Assembly (NCBI GenBank): GCA_045598975.1
Contig: JAZRVE010000035.1
Coordinates: forward strand, 1 to 17,266
Length of the DNA: 17,266 nucleotides
From: UMGS882 sp045598975
Lineage (GTDB): Bacteria > Bacillota > Clostridia > Oscillospirales > CAG-382
Direction of reading: 5' to 3'
The notes under the pieces were generated by a model that saw only the letters and a program-made list of their open reading frames with translations, did no database searches and was not told the DNA's origin. Below, in pieces: positions 7,357-14,421 of this stretch (its first letter is position 1; each line of letters starts with the position of its first letter). A program made the position numbers and the translations under genes.

Positions 7357-7608
7357 ATGGAGAAAATACTTGTCAATGTCAAAGTGCCAACGGTCTCGGA
7401 ATCATATGATCTGTTTGTCCCCGTCGATGTCCCGATCGCGTCGCTTACCGAAATAATCGTACATGGCGTCATGGATATGTGTGGGGGAAAATACAGCCGA
7501 TCCGGAAAAGAAATGCTCATGATGACAGAACCGGATGTGCTGTTTGATCCGCATCGGATGCTCATGGATTACGGCGTTCATTCGGGGGATAAACTCATAC
7601 TCTTATAA
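7357..7608 (+). CDS. yukD: YukD/EsaB-like ubiquitin-fold T7SS protein
   Basis: This 83-residue protein lies 25 bp after the EssC gene. It starts MEKILVNVKVP with a beta-hairpin pattern, followed by SYDLFVPVDVPIASLTEII, a central helix and a C-terminal LMDYGVHSGDKLILL strand segment. This is the ubiquitin-like layout of the YukD/EsaB family, small cytosolic parts of T7SSb needed for secretion or its regulation. The start is uncertain: ATG 7357 has AGGG 8 nt upstream, while an in-frame GTG at 7351 has AAGGA 7 nt upstream and would add two residues. The context immediately behind EssC strongly supports the call. Confidence 0.87.
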   Translation: MEKILVNVKVPTVSESYDLFVPVDVPIASLTEIIVHGVMDMCGGKYSRSGKEMLMMTEPDVLFDPHRMLMDYGVHSGDKLILL

Positions 7609-7621
7609 AACGGTGACAAAT

Positions 7622-7849
7622 ATGGAAGAACAAATCATAGAAGCGCTGCAGATGTGCGTTGAGTGCTGTGATTCCCTGACGAAGCTGATGAGAGATGACG
7701 AAGAAACCTTCCGCCGCTGTATCGGAGGAGAACTGCACGCCCTGTATGATCAATCGACCGTGCAGGCACGAAAAGTCGTCGATCGTATCGCAGAGCAGGC
7801 GGGTGCCTTACAGCAGGAGCAGGTTGTACAACAGATGCTGTTGTCGTAA
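7622..7849 (+). CDS. Small Cys-rich helical protein in the T7SS operon
   Basis: This 75-residue protein of unknown family starts 13 nt after the yukD stop. It has no clear SD and is therefore probably translationally coupled. It is predicted to be almost all helix, with MCVECCDSL (C12, C15, C16) and another Cys at residue 33, and a Gln-rich end (QQEQVVQQ). There is no signal peptide or transmembrane segment. The size and helicity would fit a short ESX-like protein or a dedicated chaperone/adaptor for the small proteins that follow. Several Cys are unusual for an ESX-type protein. An in-frame GTG at 7613 is an alternative start. Real coding is supported by the tight operon spacing. Confidence 0.68.
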   Translation: MEEQIIEALQMCVECCDSLTKLMRDDEETFRRCIGGELHALYDQSTVQARKVVDRIAEQAGALQQEQVVQQMLLS

Positions 7850-7871
7850 CGGCAGGGAAAAAGATATTCAT

Positions 7872-7891
7872 ACTGTGGGCTTGATCACAGT
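7872..7891 (+). other. Small intercistronic hairpin
   Basis: ACTGTG (7872-7877) and CACAGT (7886-7891) form a 6-bp stem with an 8-nt loop in the only sizeable gap (75 bp) of the operon, just before the small helical protein genes. There is no U-tract directly after it, so it may act in mRNA processing or stability rather than termination. Weak evidence. Confidence 0.3.
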
Positions 7892-7924
7892 GGAATAAAA
7901 AACATTTTAAGGAGGCAAAAACCC

Positions 7925-8254
7925 ATGGCATTTGAAAACCTGAATATTCTCAGTGAATCCGAAGCGAAAAACTGGTCAAACGAAGTGCAGAGACTCAATG
8001 AAGAGACTTCCGACCTGCTTGTCAAAGTCGGTACGGCATTGAAAGAAGTGCAGGACGATGCAGACAGCACAGTTGTTGACGAGATTGTCAAATACGGCAA
8101 TCAGATTGTCAGCGGAACCAGAGACATCTTGTCCGGCATGAATAAGCTTGTTGAGGTAGTCGGCGGCATTCTCGGCGCTGTCAACAAGGTTCTGGAAGAG
8201 GGCAAAAACATTTTCAAATCCGTCATCGGTGCCATTACCGGATTCGGCGATTAA
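7925..8254 (+). CDS. ESX-sized helical protein, putative T7SS substrate (no WXG)
   Basis: A strong AAGGAGG (7909-7915) lies 9 nt before the ATG of this 109-residue protein. It has no signal peptide. Residues about 10-45 and 48-78 are predicted helices, and the C-terminal third is Gly- and hydrophobic-rich (GGILGAVNKVL, then SVIGAITGFGD), possibly amphipathic or membrane-active. The only Trp is at residue 17 (NWSNEV), far from the mid-protein position of a WXG motif. The length, helix content, strong SD and place after EssC/YukD suggest a secreted ESX-family-like protein or partner. The family is not recognised with certainty. Confidence 0.72.
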   Translation: MAFENLNILSESEAKNWSNEVQRLNEETSDLLVKVGTALKEVQDDADSTVVDEIVKYGNQIVSGTRDILSGMNKLVEVVGGILGAVNKVLEEGKNIFKSVIGAITGFGD

Positions 8255-8271
8255 GGAAGGAGTGAAACGAC

Positions 8272-8634
8272 ATGGCAAATGTAACGTTAAAAATCAACAA
8301 ACAGGCATACGAAGCCAAAATTACGATGCTTCAGGGGTATTTGAACAAATTGGATTCTACTATCACGCAGTACGAGACTCTGGAAAGAAATATGGACAGA
8401 TTTGTTGACGGAAAAGATGACTCCTATGACTCCATCAAGAAGCAGGTTCAAACCAATATCAATACTGTCCGCAAAGCCCGTGAAATGACCGATGCCAGCA
8501 TTAAGATGCTGCAGGAAACACTGCAGAATGTCGATGATATGGCGGAAAATGTCAAAGGAATCGTCACGGAAGGAGCAGACCTTGCCAAAAACACCATAAA
8601 AACGGCTGTCGAAGCCATGAAAATGATCAACTGA
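8272..8634 (+). CDS. ESX-like helical hairpin protein, putative T7SS substrate
   Basis: This 120-residue protein has AAGGAG (8257-8262) 9 nt before its ATG and begins 17 nt after the previous stop. The predicted structure is two long helices (about 10-43 and 52-115) joined by a turn, RFVDGKDDS (43-51). In WXG100 proteins the WXG motif sits at this turn; here FVDG (44-47) takes the place. There is no signal peptide, Cys or Trp. The shape and genomic position resemble non-WXG T7SS proteins of staphylococci and other Bacillota (for example the SACOL2603-type family, suggested from memory). It could pair with the preceding or following small protein as a heterodimer. Confidence 0.75.
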   Translation: MANVTLKINKQAYEAKITMLQGYLNKLDSTITQYETLERNMDRFVDGKDDSYDSIKKQVQTNINTVRKAREMTDASIKMLQETLQNVDDMAENVKGIVTEGADLAKNTIKTAVEAMKMIN

Positions 8635-8640
8635 CAGGGA

Positions 8641-8937
8641 ATGGAAAGCTATTTTTTTGCAGACGCCGGCAAATTGCACGACTGCGCCGAGCATTACGAA
8701 GAAAAAAAGCGCATGGCAGAACGGCTTTGCCGCTGTCTGCAAAACGCAAAACGACTTTCTTATCCGGTTCATATGGCAGAGTACGCCCGGATGATAGCCG
8801 CGGCGGAGGCCTTGGTCACCTTCTGCGGCGACATGAAAAATGCGACGGAGGATCTCGGGGACGAGGTCAGAGCTATCCTTCGGAAAACGAATGAGGCGTT
8901 GGAAGAATCCGCGGATTTCATGAGAAAAATCGTATGA
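8641..8937 (+). CDS. Small helical protein at the end of the T7SS operon
   Basis: This 98-residue protein starts 6 nt after the preceding stop with only a weak SD (CAGGGA), so it is probably coupled. It is nearly all helix (KLHDCAEHYEEKKRMAERL, then AEYARMIAAAEALVTF and DEVRAILRKTNEALEES) and forms a likely hairpin. It has three Cys at 15, 30 and 32 and one at 62, and no WXG. ESX-sized, it may be a third substrate, or a cytosolic partner or chaperone of the two proteins before it; the Cys content favours a cytosolic role slightly. Its stop codon is the first base pair of the terminator stem. Confidence 0.72.
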   Translation: MESYFFADAGKLHDCAEHYEEKKRMAERLCRCLQNAKRLSYPVHMAEYARMIAAAEALVTFCGDMKNATEDLGDEVRAILRKTNEALEESADFMRKIV

Positions 8938-8974
8938 AAAAAATCCCGCACTGTATGCAGTGCGGGATTTTTTT
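8937..8974. terminator. Strong bidirectional intrinsic terminator
   Basis: A perfect 17-bp stem (8937-8953 with 8958-8974) surrounds a 4-nt loop TATG. It has a GC core (CCCGCACTG) and runs of seven A on the left and seven T on the right, so it works in both directions. It separates the plus-strand T7SS operon from the convergent kinase gene. Confidence 0.95.
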
Positions 8975-8990
8975 CATATAAGCCCGGTTT

Positions 8991-11654
8991 CTACCGTACG
9001 CCGTTGTAGGACTTGGTGACGGTGCTGACATACGAGCCGTTCCGGTCATAGGTATCGACAATCCAGACTGTATAGCCTTCTTTGTTTGTTCCCAGCGAAT
9101 AATGCTCTTTCTTGACAACCTGCCCGGCGGCATTACAGTACAGATAGCAGTAGTCATCCTCCGAAATCACATCGGTTTTGGAACGTGAGGCGATGACGGT
9201 GTCAAACGCATCCACAATGACCGGAGTCTGCGTTTCGGGTGTGTATGGCGATGGAACGGTTTGTTCGGACGGGGGCTGTGAAACGACGGGCGTTTTGACA
9301 GAAGCCGTGGTTACTTTTGGTGTTTTTCGGATAATTTCTTCTGTCGGATCGCCGTTAATATACTTGCGAAGCCATGTGTATCCGGCGTCGGATTCCATGT
9401 TCCAGGTGACGATTTCCGTATCCACGCCGGTTGCCTTCCATTCGTCAGAATGAAGCCCACCGCCGTAATAGTGGTAAGCGTACTGCTCGTTGGTGGTTTC
9501 GTTGAAGAATCGGGTAACGTTTCCGGTGGCGGGATCAAAGTATTCTACCATCCACTCATCATCGGACAGCTCGGATATGTATTCCCGGACGTCTGTCGGG
9601 GTACCGTTGACATAGCGATTGCGATAATAGGAAGCGTTTTCCGTATCATAGAAAACATAGTCAAAGACGCGGTATACAACACCGGTTTTTTTGAAAACGC
9701 TTTCGTCGTTGTACCAGTCTTCCCGGGTGCTGATGCGGGGAACGCCGCTCTCGCAAAAGACGGCAAGCTCCTCATAGGTGTCCGGGACAAAGGTTTTCGA
9801 GTCGATAAACCAGTCGTTCTCGTAGAAGCCCGCATAATCCGTGCGGGTGCCCTCGATGGGATGCCCGTCGGCATAAGCGATGCGGTACATTTCGCCGAAG
9901 GCGGATTTGACGTAGTAAGTCGGCTCATAGGTGACGCCCGTCAGCTCTGTTTCGTCGGTTTTCTGTCCGTTTGTGTATCTTCTCGCATACTCGCGGAAGG
10001 TGACGGGGTCGATACCCTCGATCACCCACTCTTCTTCTTTGAAAGCGGTAAAATCTTCGGTATAGTCCGTTGGCATACCGCTGATGTATAAAACATATTT
10101 CCGAACGTCGGTCTCTTCATCCGTTACCACATATAGCTTTGCTACATCGGCAGAGTATTTCGTAATTTGATGATTGGTGCGTGTTTCGGAGGTGCGTTCC
10201 CCGTTTTTATACTTGATTTCGACGGCATAAAACGGATAAGAGGGTTCATAGTCTTCGACTTTCCATTCCGTTTTGCCGATCATGCGGATAAGGAGCACGG
10301 CAATACCGACGCAGAGGGCGACTGCGGTCGCATAAATGCCGATCCGGGCGGGGACGGATAGTCCTTTTTTGCTTTTTGCGGCGGCGTCCTTTTGGAGAAG
10401 CTCTTGCCGTTCCTGTTCCGTTTCACGTTGTTTTTTCTCGGCTTCTTCTTTTTCCTTTATTTCTCTTTCGTGCTGTTTTCTTTCGGCTTCTTCTTTCTCT
10501 TTTGCTTCCTTTTCAAGCCGGATTCTTTCCGCCTCTTCCCGCTCACGCTGCAATCTTGCTTCCTCCGCGGAGAGCGCTACGGTTCTGACACCGGAAAGCG
10601 CATGGACATCCGCCTTACTCTGAACGGCGGTTTTGTATCCGTCCGATAACGGAGTACCCGACGCGGAAGGAGTAGCCGCGCCAGCCGCGGCGTCGAGGGA
10701 AGGAGCAGAATGCTCCTCGATGTCCGGCTCGCCCGTCTTTTCCAGGTTTTCCAAGGATTCCCGTAACTCGCACGCCGATACGTAGCGCTTTTCCGGATCA
10801 CTGCTGCACGCTTTCAAAATGATGTGTGTCAACTTCTTGCCGGCGTGTGCCGGGGGCGGAGGAATTTCGCCTTTGGCTCGTTTTTCCAGCGCGATTTCAA
10901 AGTCGTTGTGGGTTACGGGGTTCGGTGCCGACGGCAGAAACGGGATACGGTTGTCGTTGAGAAGATAGTACATCACAACGCCGAGCGAAAAAATGTCTGC
11001 CCGTCCGTCGTATTCTTTCCCCATGTCAACTTCGGGAGCCATAAAATGCGGCGTTCCCTTTCGGGAATACTCCCCGCAGGTTTTTTGCATGGTTTTGGCA
11101 ATGCCGAAATCGCCTAATTTATAGTTATTGTCATGAGAGATAAAAATATTGGCGGGCTTGATGTCGCGGTGAATGATGCTGTTCTTTTCGCACAGCTCCA
11201 AGGCGCGGCAGATATCAATACCGAGACGGATGACTTCCTTCTCGGTCACGCCGTTTTCCGAAAAATACTTGTCGCAGGGTGTCAGTAACTCCATACGGAT
11301 CAGGATGTCGCACCCGATGCCGTCCTCGTGCTCGATAATACTGTGGTCTTCATAGCTGACGATGTTGCTGTTGCCCTTCAGACGTTCCATGGTGATGAAT
11401 TCGCCGGCAATGTCCTTTGCAATGTCCGTAAAATACTGCTTGACATTGACTTCCGTCATGCCGAGTGAGCGGACACTGTCAATATGATCACGCTGTTGGG
11501 GAACGGTGATGATTTTCAGCGCCGAGCGGAATGTGCCGGCAATGTCTTTTTTCTCTATTTCGAAGCACTGTCCGAAAGATCCTTCTCCAAGCTTTCTGAC
11601 AATAGTCCATTCTCCCCAAAAGGGCTCGTGCTGTCTGCAATAGGATTCATCCAT
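8991..11654 (-). CDS. Membrane Hanks-type Ser/Thr kinase with extracellular repeat domain
   Basis: This 887-residue protein has AGGAGA 9 nt before its ATG. Residues about 14-300 are an intact protein kinase: Gly-loop GEGSFG (23-28), Lys47, HRDIKPAN (162-169, D164), DFG (182-184) and APE (206-208). A juxtamembrane linker follows, with a charged Glu/Lys/Arg coiled coil (about 362-425) and one transmembrane helix (about 434-458). The outer part is not PASTA. It holds about eight degenerate units of 35-49 residues (463-778) carrying Y-x-x-G-x-x-T motifs, for example KYKNGERT, RYTNGQKT, RYVNGTPT and KYINGDPT. A Pro/Thr linker (779-812) and a final C-terminal unit come after. It lies 21 bp behind the PP2C gene and converges on the T7SS operon. 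The likely role is to phosphorylate Thr on targets read by the EssC FHA domain (inference). Confidence 0.93.
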   Translation of the reverse strand: MDESYCRQHEPFWGEWTIVRKLGEGSFGQCFEIEKKDIAGTFRSALKIITVPQQRDHIDSVRSLGMTEVNVKQYFTDIAKDIAGEFITMERLKGNSNIVSYEDHSIIEHEDGIGCDILIRMELLTPCDKYFSENGVTEKEVIRLGIDICRALELCEKNSIIHRDIKPANIFISHDNNYKLGDFGIAKTMQKTCGEYSRKGTPHFMAPEVDMGKEYDGRADIFSLGVVMYYLLNDNRIPFLPSAPNPVTHNDFEIALEKRAKGEIPPPPAHAGKKLTHIILKACSSDPEKRYVSACELRESLENLEKTGEPDIEEHSAPSLDAAAGAATPSASGTPLSDGYKTAVQSKADVHALSGVRTVALSAEEARLQREREEAERIRLEKEAKEKEEAERKQHEREIKEKEEAEKKQRETEQERQELLQKDAAAKSKKGLSVPARIGIYATAVALCVGIAVLLIRMIGKTEWKVEDYEPSYPFYAVEIKYKNGERTSETRTNHQITKYSADVAKLYVVTDEETDVRKYVLYISGMPTDYTEDFTAFKEEEWVIEGIDPVTFREYARRYTNGQKTDETELTGVTYEPTYYVKSAFGEMYRIAYADGHPIEGTRTDYAGFYENDWFIDSKTFVPDTYEELAVFCESGVPRISTREDWYNDESVFKKTGVVYRVFDYVFYDTENASYYRNRYVNGTPTDVREYISELSDDEWMVEYFDPATGNVTRFFNETTNEQYAYHYYGGGLHSDEWKATGVDTEIVTWNMESDAGYTWLRKYINGDPTEEIIRKTPKVTTASVKTPVVSQPPSEQTVPSPYTPETQTPVIVDAFDTVIASRSKTDVISEDDYCYLYCNAAGQVVKKEHYSLGTNKEGYTVWIVDTYDRNGSYVSTVTKSYNGVR

Positions 11655-11675
11655 GGTGTTTTCTCTCCTTGATAA

Positions 11676-12452
11676 TCAGTCGTTTATACTGCCGATATAT
11701 ATGGAAAGTGCCGTTATGTTGTCTTTACTGCCGTGCAGGATAGCATTTTCCGCGATTTTGCGGACACTTTGCGATGCGGAAGCAGGCACGCCGGAAAGGA
11801 GCGAGGCAAGCTCCGCTTCGTCGAGCGTATCATGAACGCCGTCACTGCAAAGGAGAAACCGATCCCCCTCGCGCAGTGCTATCGGTTTTGCCAAAAAGGG
11901 GCAGATTGCAAATTCGTTTTCCGGGACACCGATATATTGTGTCAGTGCATGGCGTCTGTTGTCTTTGGCGGCCTGTTCTTTTGTCATCAGTCCCGAGCGA
12001 ACCAGCCATTGCACGGCGGTATGATCCTCCGTCAGACAGCAAAGCCGACCGTCACGCAACAGATAGGCACGGCTGTCTCCGATGTTGCTGATAAAGGCAT
12101 TACAGCCGCAAACAGAAAGTATTACGGCGGCGGAACCGCTTGCAATGTCTCCGTGCCGGTGGATGTATTGGTTCGTCAGTCGGTTGGCATCCCGATAAAA
12201 CAGAGCATGGTCGTTTCGGTACTCGGTCGGATGCGCCGCCAACAGATCGGCACATAAGCGTGATATGATGTGCCCATCGCTTTCTCCGCCCATGCCGTCA
12301 AAAACAGCAAACAATGAGTCGGCGGAGATTTGGCAGGCATAGCTCTGTTCTTTTTGGGCACCGTCTGCCGTAAAGGAACCGCAAAAAAAGTTGTCCTCGT
12401 TGCGGGGCATACAAACGCCGCAAGTGGAAAACACGGCTGCAAAAAGCTCCAT
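11676..12452 (-). CDS. PP2C-family Ser/Thr protein phosphatase
   Basis: This 258-residue cytosolic protein is the usual length for bacterial Stp/PrpC phosphatases. It removes phosphate from Ser/Thr using two metal ions. Metal-binding and core motifs are present: RNEDNF (17-22, E19, D20), FDGMGG (51-56, D52), SNIGDSRAY (122-130), SDGVHD (203-208, D204) and SKDNITAL (242-249, D244). ATG 12452 has GGAG 7 nt upstream. It is first in an operon with the kinase, the standard opposing pair. The N-terminus has an unusual FSTCGVCMPR, with Cys where many family members have a different short lead-in. No membrane segment is seen. Confidence 0.95.
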   Translation of the reverse strand: MELFAAVFSTCGVCMPRNEDNFFCGSFTADGAQKEQSYACQISADSLFAVFDGMGGESDGHIISRLCADLLAAHPTEYRNDHALFYRDANRLTNQYIHRHGDIASGSAAVILSVCGCNAFISNIGDSRAYLLRDGRLCCLTEDHTAVQWLVRSGLMTKEQAAKDNRRHALTQYIGVPENEFAICPFLAKPIALREGDRFLLCSDGVHDTLDEAELASLLSGVPASASQSVRKIAENAILHGSKDNITALSIYIGSIND

Positions 12453-12491
12453 ATCGTTTCTCCGTATATCCGTAAATCATGATTACACGGT

Positions 12492-12521
12492 ATTATATCA
12501 CATATGGGCGAAAATTGTCAA
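12492..12521 (-). promoter_or_regulatory. Promoter of the phosphatase-kinase operon
   Basis: On the minus strand, TTGACA (12516-12521), an 18-nt spacer and TATAAT (12492-12497) are present, with an extended -10 TGA. The promoter lies 40 nt before the phosphatase ATG. Both hexamers match consensus exactly. Confidence 0.82.
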
Positions 12522-12558
12522 GCACAATCTATGCGGCTGCTGTTCGGATTCCGCGGAT

Positions 12559-12586
12559 TTGTCAATGTGCAACACATTATTGACAA
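12559..12586. promoter_or_regulatory. Inverted repeat between divergent promoters
   Basis: TTGTCAAT (12559-12566) and ATTGACAA (12579-12586) are perfect 8-bp inverted arms 12 bp apart, with a nested AATGTG-CAA-CACATT hairpin. It lies midway between the phosphatase promoter and the SGNH hydrolase promoter. It could be an operator or just two unused TTGACA-like boxes. Confidence 0.35.
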
Positions 12587-12627
12587 AAAAACGCACACAA
12601 AAAACAAGAAAATCCCCCCCTGTTTTG

Positions 12628-12656
12628 TTGACAAAACCGAATAAAGATATTATAAT
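12628..12656 (+). promoter_or_regulatory. Promoter of the SGNH hydrolase operon
   Basis: TTGACA (12628-12633), a 17-nt spacer and TATAAT (12651-12656) match the sigma-A consensus exactly, about 30 nt before the hydrolase start. Confidence 0.85.
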
Positions 12657-12685
12657 ATTCGCTGAGGGAAAGGAATCGGAAAGGA

Positions 12686-13387
12686 ATGGATTCTGTTATG
12701 AAAACAACCGTTATCTGTCTCGGCGACAGCATCACGGAGGGCATCGGGGCATCGGACGCATCCCGCACCTCCTATGTCGCCCGGCTCGCTCTTCTGCTCG
12801 GGAAGGACTACACCGTCATCAACCGCGGACGCAACGGCGCTACCGTCATGGTACCGGCAGACGGCAGAGTTGACGATTTCGGGCGTCTTGAACACTACCG
12901 CAAGGCAAAGGAGGATGCCGCGGCGGCAAAAGAGCGCGGCGATAAGCTTATCATCAGCATCATGCTCGGCACCAACGACGCCGACGTCATCGACTACGGC
13001 TTCCTCGGCCGCGGGCAGGACTATTATGACCGCTACCGCGACGTATTTGAGCAAAAGTATACGGCGCTCATCGACGGACTCGCCGAACAGTACCCCGATC
13101 TGCGCCTCGTTCTCAACCTGTCGCCGTATTCGTATGATAATAATAAACACGAATCCTTCGGCAACCTCGAAAGCGTGTGGCGGTTTCAGAAGGAGATCGC
13201 CGATCGGACGGCGAAAAAAGGGATGAAGGTGTACGTCAACGATGTGGCACACGTCACGTCGCCCGCGGTGCTCCAAGAGAAAGACGTGCAGGCGTTCTTT
13301 GCCGACGGACTGCATCCGAACGATCTCGGACATCTGTATTTTGCGCATCATTTTTATCTTGCCGTCAAAGCGGCGGAAGCACTGTAA
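12686..13387 (+). CDS. SGNH/GDSL-family esterase or lipase
   Basis: This is a 233-residue protein without a signal peptide, so probably cytosolic. Block I is VICLGDSITEG (9-19) with the nucleophile Ser15. Block III is LGTNDADV. The catalytic Asp/His block near the C-terminus is FADGLHPNDLGH, the standard D-x-x-H. These enzymes hydrolyse esters, often acetyl groups on carbohydrates; the substrate here is unknown. Two starts are possible, ATG 12686 and ATG 12698 (four residues shorter), each with an AAGGA 11-12 nt upstream. It is followed 35 bp later by a metallophosphoesterase, probably in the same operon. It has no visible link to secretion. Confidence 0.92.
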   Translation: MDSVMKTTVICLGDSITEGIGASDASRTSYVARLALLLGKDYTVINRGRNGATVMVPADGRVDDFGRLEHYRKAKEDAAAAKERGDKLIISIMLGTNDADVIDYGFLGRGQDYYDRYRDVFEQKYTALIDGLAEQYPDLRLVLNLSPYSYDNNKHESFGNLESVWRFQKEIADRTAKKGMKVYVNDVAHVTSPAVLQEKDVQAFFADGLHPNDLGHLYFAHHFYLAVKAAEAL

Positions 13388-13422
13388 TTCAAAATAAAGA
13401 GAAAAGAAAAAGAGGGAACAGG

Positions 13423-14286
13423 ATGATACCGTTAAACATTATGAAGACAACCGTGGAGATCGGCTTGAAGGAGCCTGTCAGACTGTACCACGTGACCGAC
13501 GCGCATATCTGCAAGGCGTACGAAAACGAAGGAGAAGAGCTCAACTGGCTGGCATATAACCGTTGGAAGAACTGCTTCGATCATGACCTGACGGGAGAGC
13601 CGGAGCGCGTGTTCGAGCGCATCGTGGCATACGGAAAAGAAAAAAGGTGTCTGTTCGCCTTCACCGGCGACATATACGACTTTATCTCGCAGGCGAATTT
13701 AGACTATTTTGCGGATCTCGTCAAGGATATCGACTATATTTACGCGGCGGGCAATCACGATTTCTGCCATTTTCCCGGACGTGACAAGGAGGATTATCCC
13801 TATAAGCTCGAATACTTACATGTGCTTGCACCGTACGTAAAGGATAATCTGCTGTTTTCCTCGCGCGTCGTCGGCGGCGTCAATCTCATCACGCTCGATA
13901 ACAGCTATAATCAGGTCACCGACGGACAGACGGATGCCCTGATGGCGGAAGCGGCAAAGGGACTGCCGATGATCCTGTTCGTTCACAATCCGTTTTATGA
14001 GAAGGGATACGTCGAGCAGACGCTTGCGAAAGGAAAAGACTGTGCGTACGTAGTGGCGCCGCCGGAAGAAGTGTTGGCAAGATATAACCCCGGACGGGCG
14101 GCAAGTGAGCGGGCAACGCCGGCAACGCAGAGAGCGTATGACTATATCACGAGCGAGCCGCTTATCAAAGCCGTATTTGCGGGGCACACCCACGAAAACT
14201 ACCAAGCGCCCCTGCCGGGCGGCGCCGTGCAGTACATCACCGGATGTGCCATCGACGGTCATGCACGGGAAATTACTGTTATGTAA
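13423..14286 (+). CDS. Calcineurin-like metallophosphoesterase
   Basis: This is a 287-residue protein, with AGAGGGA (13411-13417) 5-6 nt before the ATG. The metallophosphoesterase motifs come in order: TDAH (25-28), TGDIYDF (81-87, D83), GNHD (110-113), FVHNPF (186-191, H188) and FAGHTH (252-257). Together they form the dinuclear metal site of phosphomono- or diesterases. There is no signal peptide or membrane segment. The substrate cannot be told from sequence; nearby SGNH hydrolase genes suggest metabolite or carbohydrate turnover. It follows the SGNH gene by 35 bp and is closed by a terminator 17 bp downstream. Confidence 0.9.
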   Translation: MIPLNIMKTTVEIGLKEPVRLYHVTDAHICKAYENEGEELNWLAYNRWKNCFDHDLTGEPERVFERIVAYGKEKRCLFAFTGDIYDFISQANLDYFADLVKDIDYIYAAGNHDFCHFPGRDKEDYPYKLEYLHVLAPYVKDNLLFSSRVVGGVNLITLDNSYNQVTDGQTDALMAEAAKGLPMILFVHNPFYEKGYVEQTLAKGKDCAYVVAPPEEVLARYNPGRAASERATPATQRAYDYITSEPLIKAVFAGHTHENYQAPLPGGAVQYITGCAIDGHAREITVM

Positions 14287-14303
14287 ATATGTAAATAATT
14301 GTT

Positions 14304-14340
14304 GCGCCCGTCGGGATTTCACCCGACGGGCGCGATTTGT
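14304..14340 (+). terminator. Intrinsic terminator after the metallophosphoesterase gene
   Basis: A perfect 12-bp GC-rich stem (GCGCCCGTCGGG at 14304-14315, with 14322-14333) and a 6-nt loop are followed by GATTTGTTT. Confidence 0.85.
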
Positions 14341-14362
14341 TTCCATGCCGCCAAAGACGGCA

Positions 14363-14398
14363 GAATCAAAGTCACCCCACCGTTTGCGGCGGGGTGAC
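14363..14398 (-). terminator. Terminator of the minus-strand glp-like operon
   Basis: GTCACCCCACCG (14371-14382) pairs with CGGCGGGGTGAC (14387-14398) with one mismatch around loop TTTG. On the minus strand the stem is followed by TTTGATTC, and it starts 23 nt after the glpP stop. Convergent with the plus-strand terminator at 14304-14340. Confidence 0.75.
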
Positions 14399-14421
14399 AA
14401 ATCATGTGCGGTACACAACAA

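Noticed and set aside
5058..7565. Two long minus-strand open frames (5058-6416 and 6543-7565) opposite EssC
   Set aside because: They lie opposite the ATPase domains and have shadow-like composition with no start signals or domains.
8937..8974. Repeat unit or CRISPR-like element
   Set aside because: It is a single perfect hairpin with A and T tracts between convergent genes, which is a terminator; no spaced repeats exist in the window.
9450..10091. 213-codon plus-strand frame inside the kinase gene
   Set aside because: It is antisense to the extracellular repeats; no SD and no family match.
10336..10649. Ser/Phe/Leu-rich plus-strand frames that look like membrane proteins
   Set aside because: They are the complement of the Glu/Lys/Arg coiled-coil codons of the kinase linker, which yield runs of Phe, Ser and Leu.
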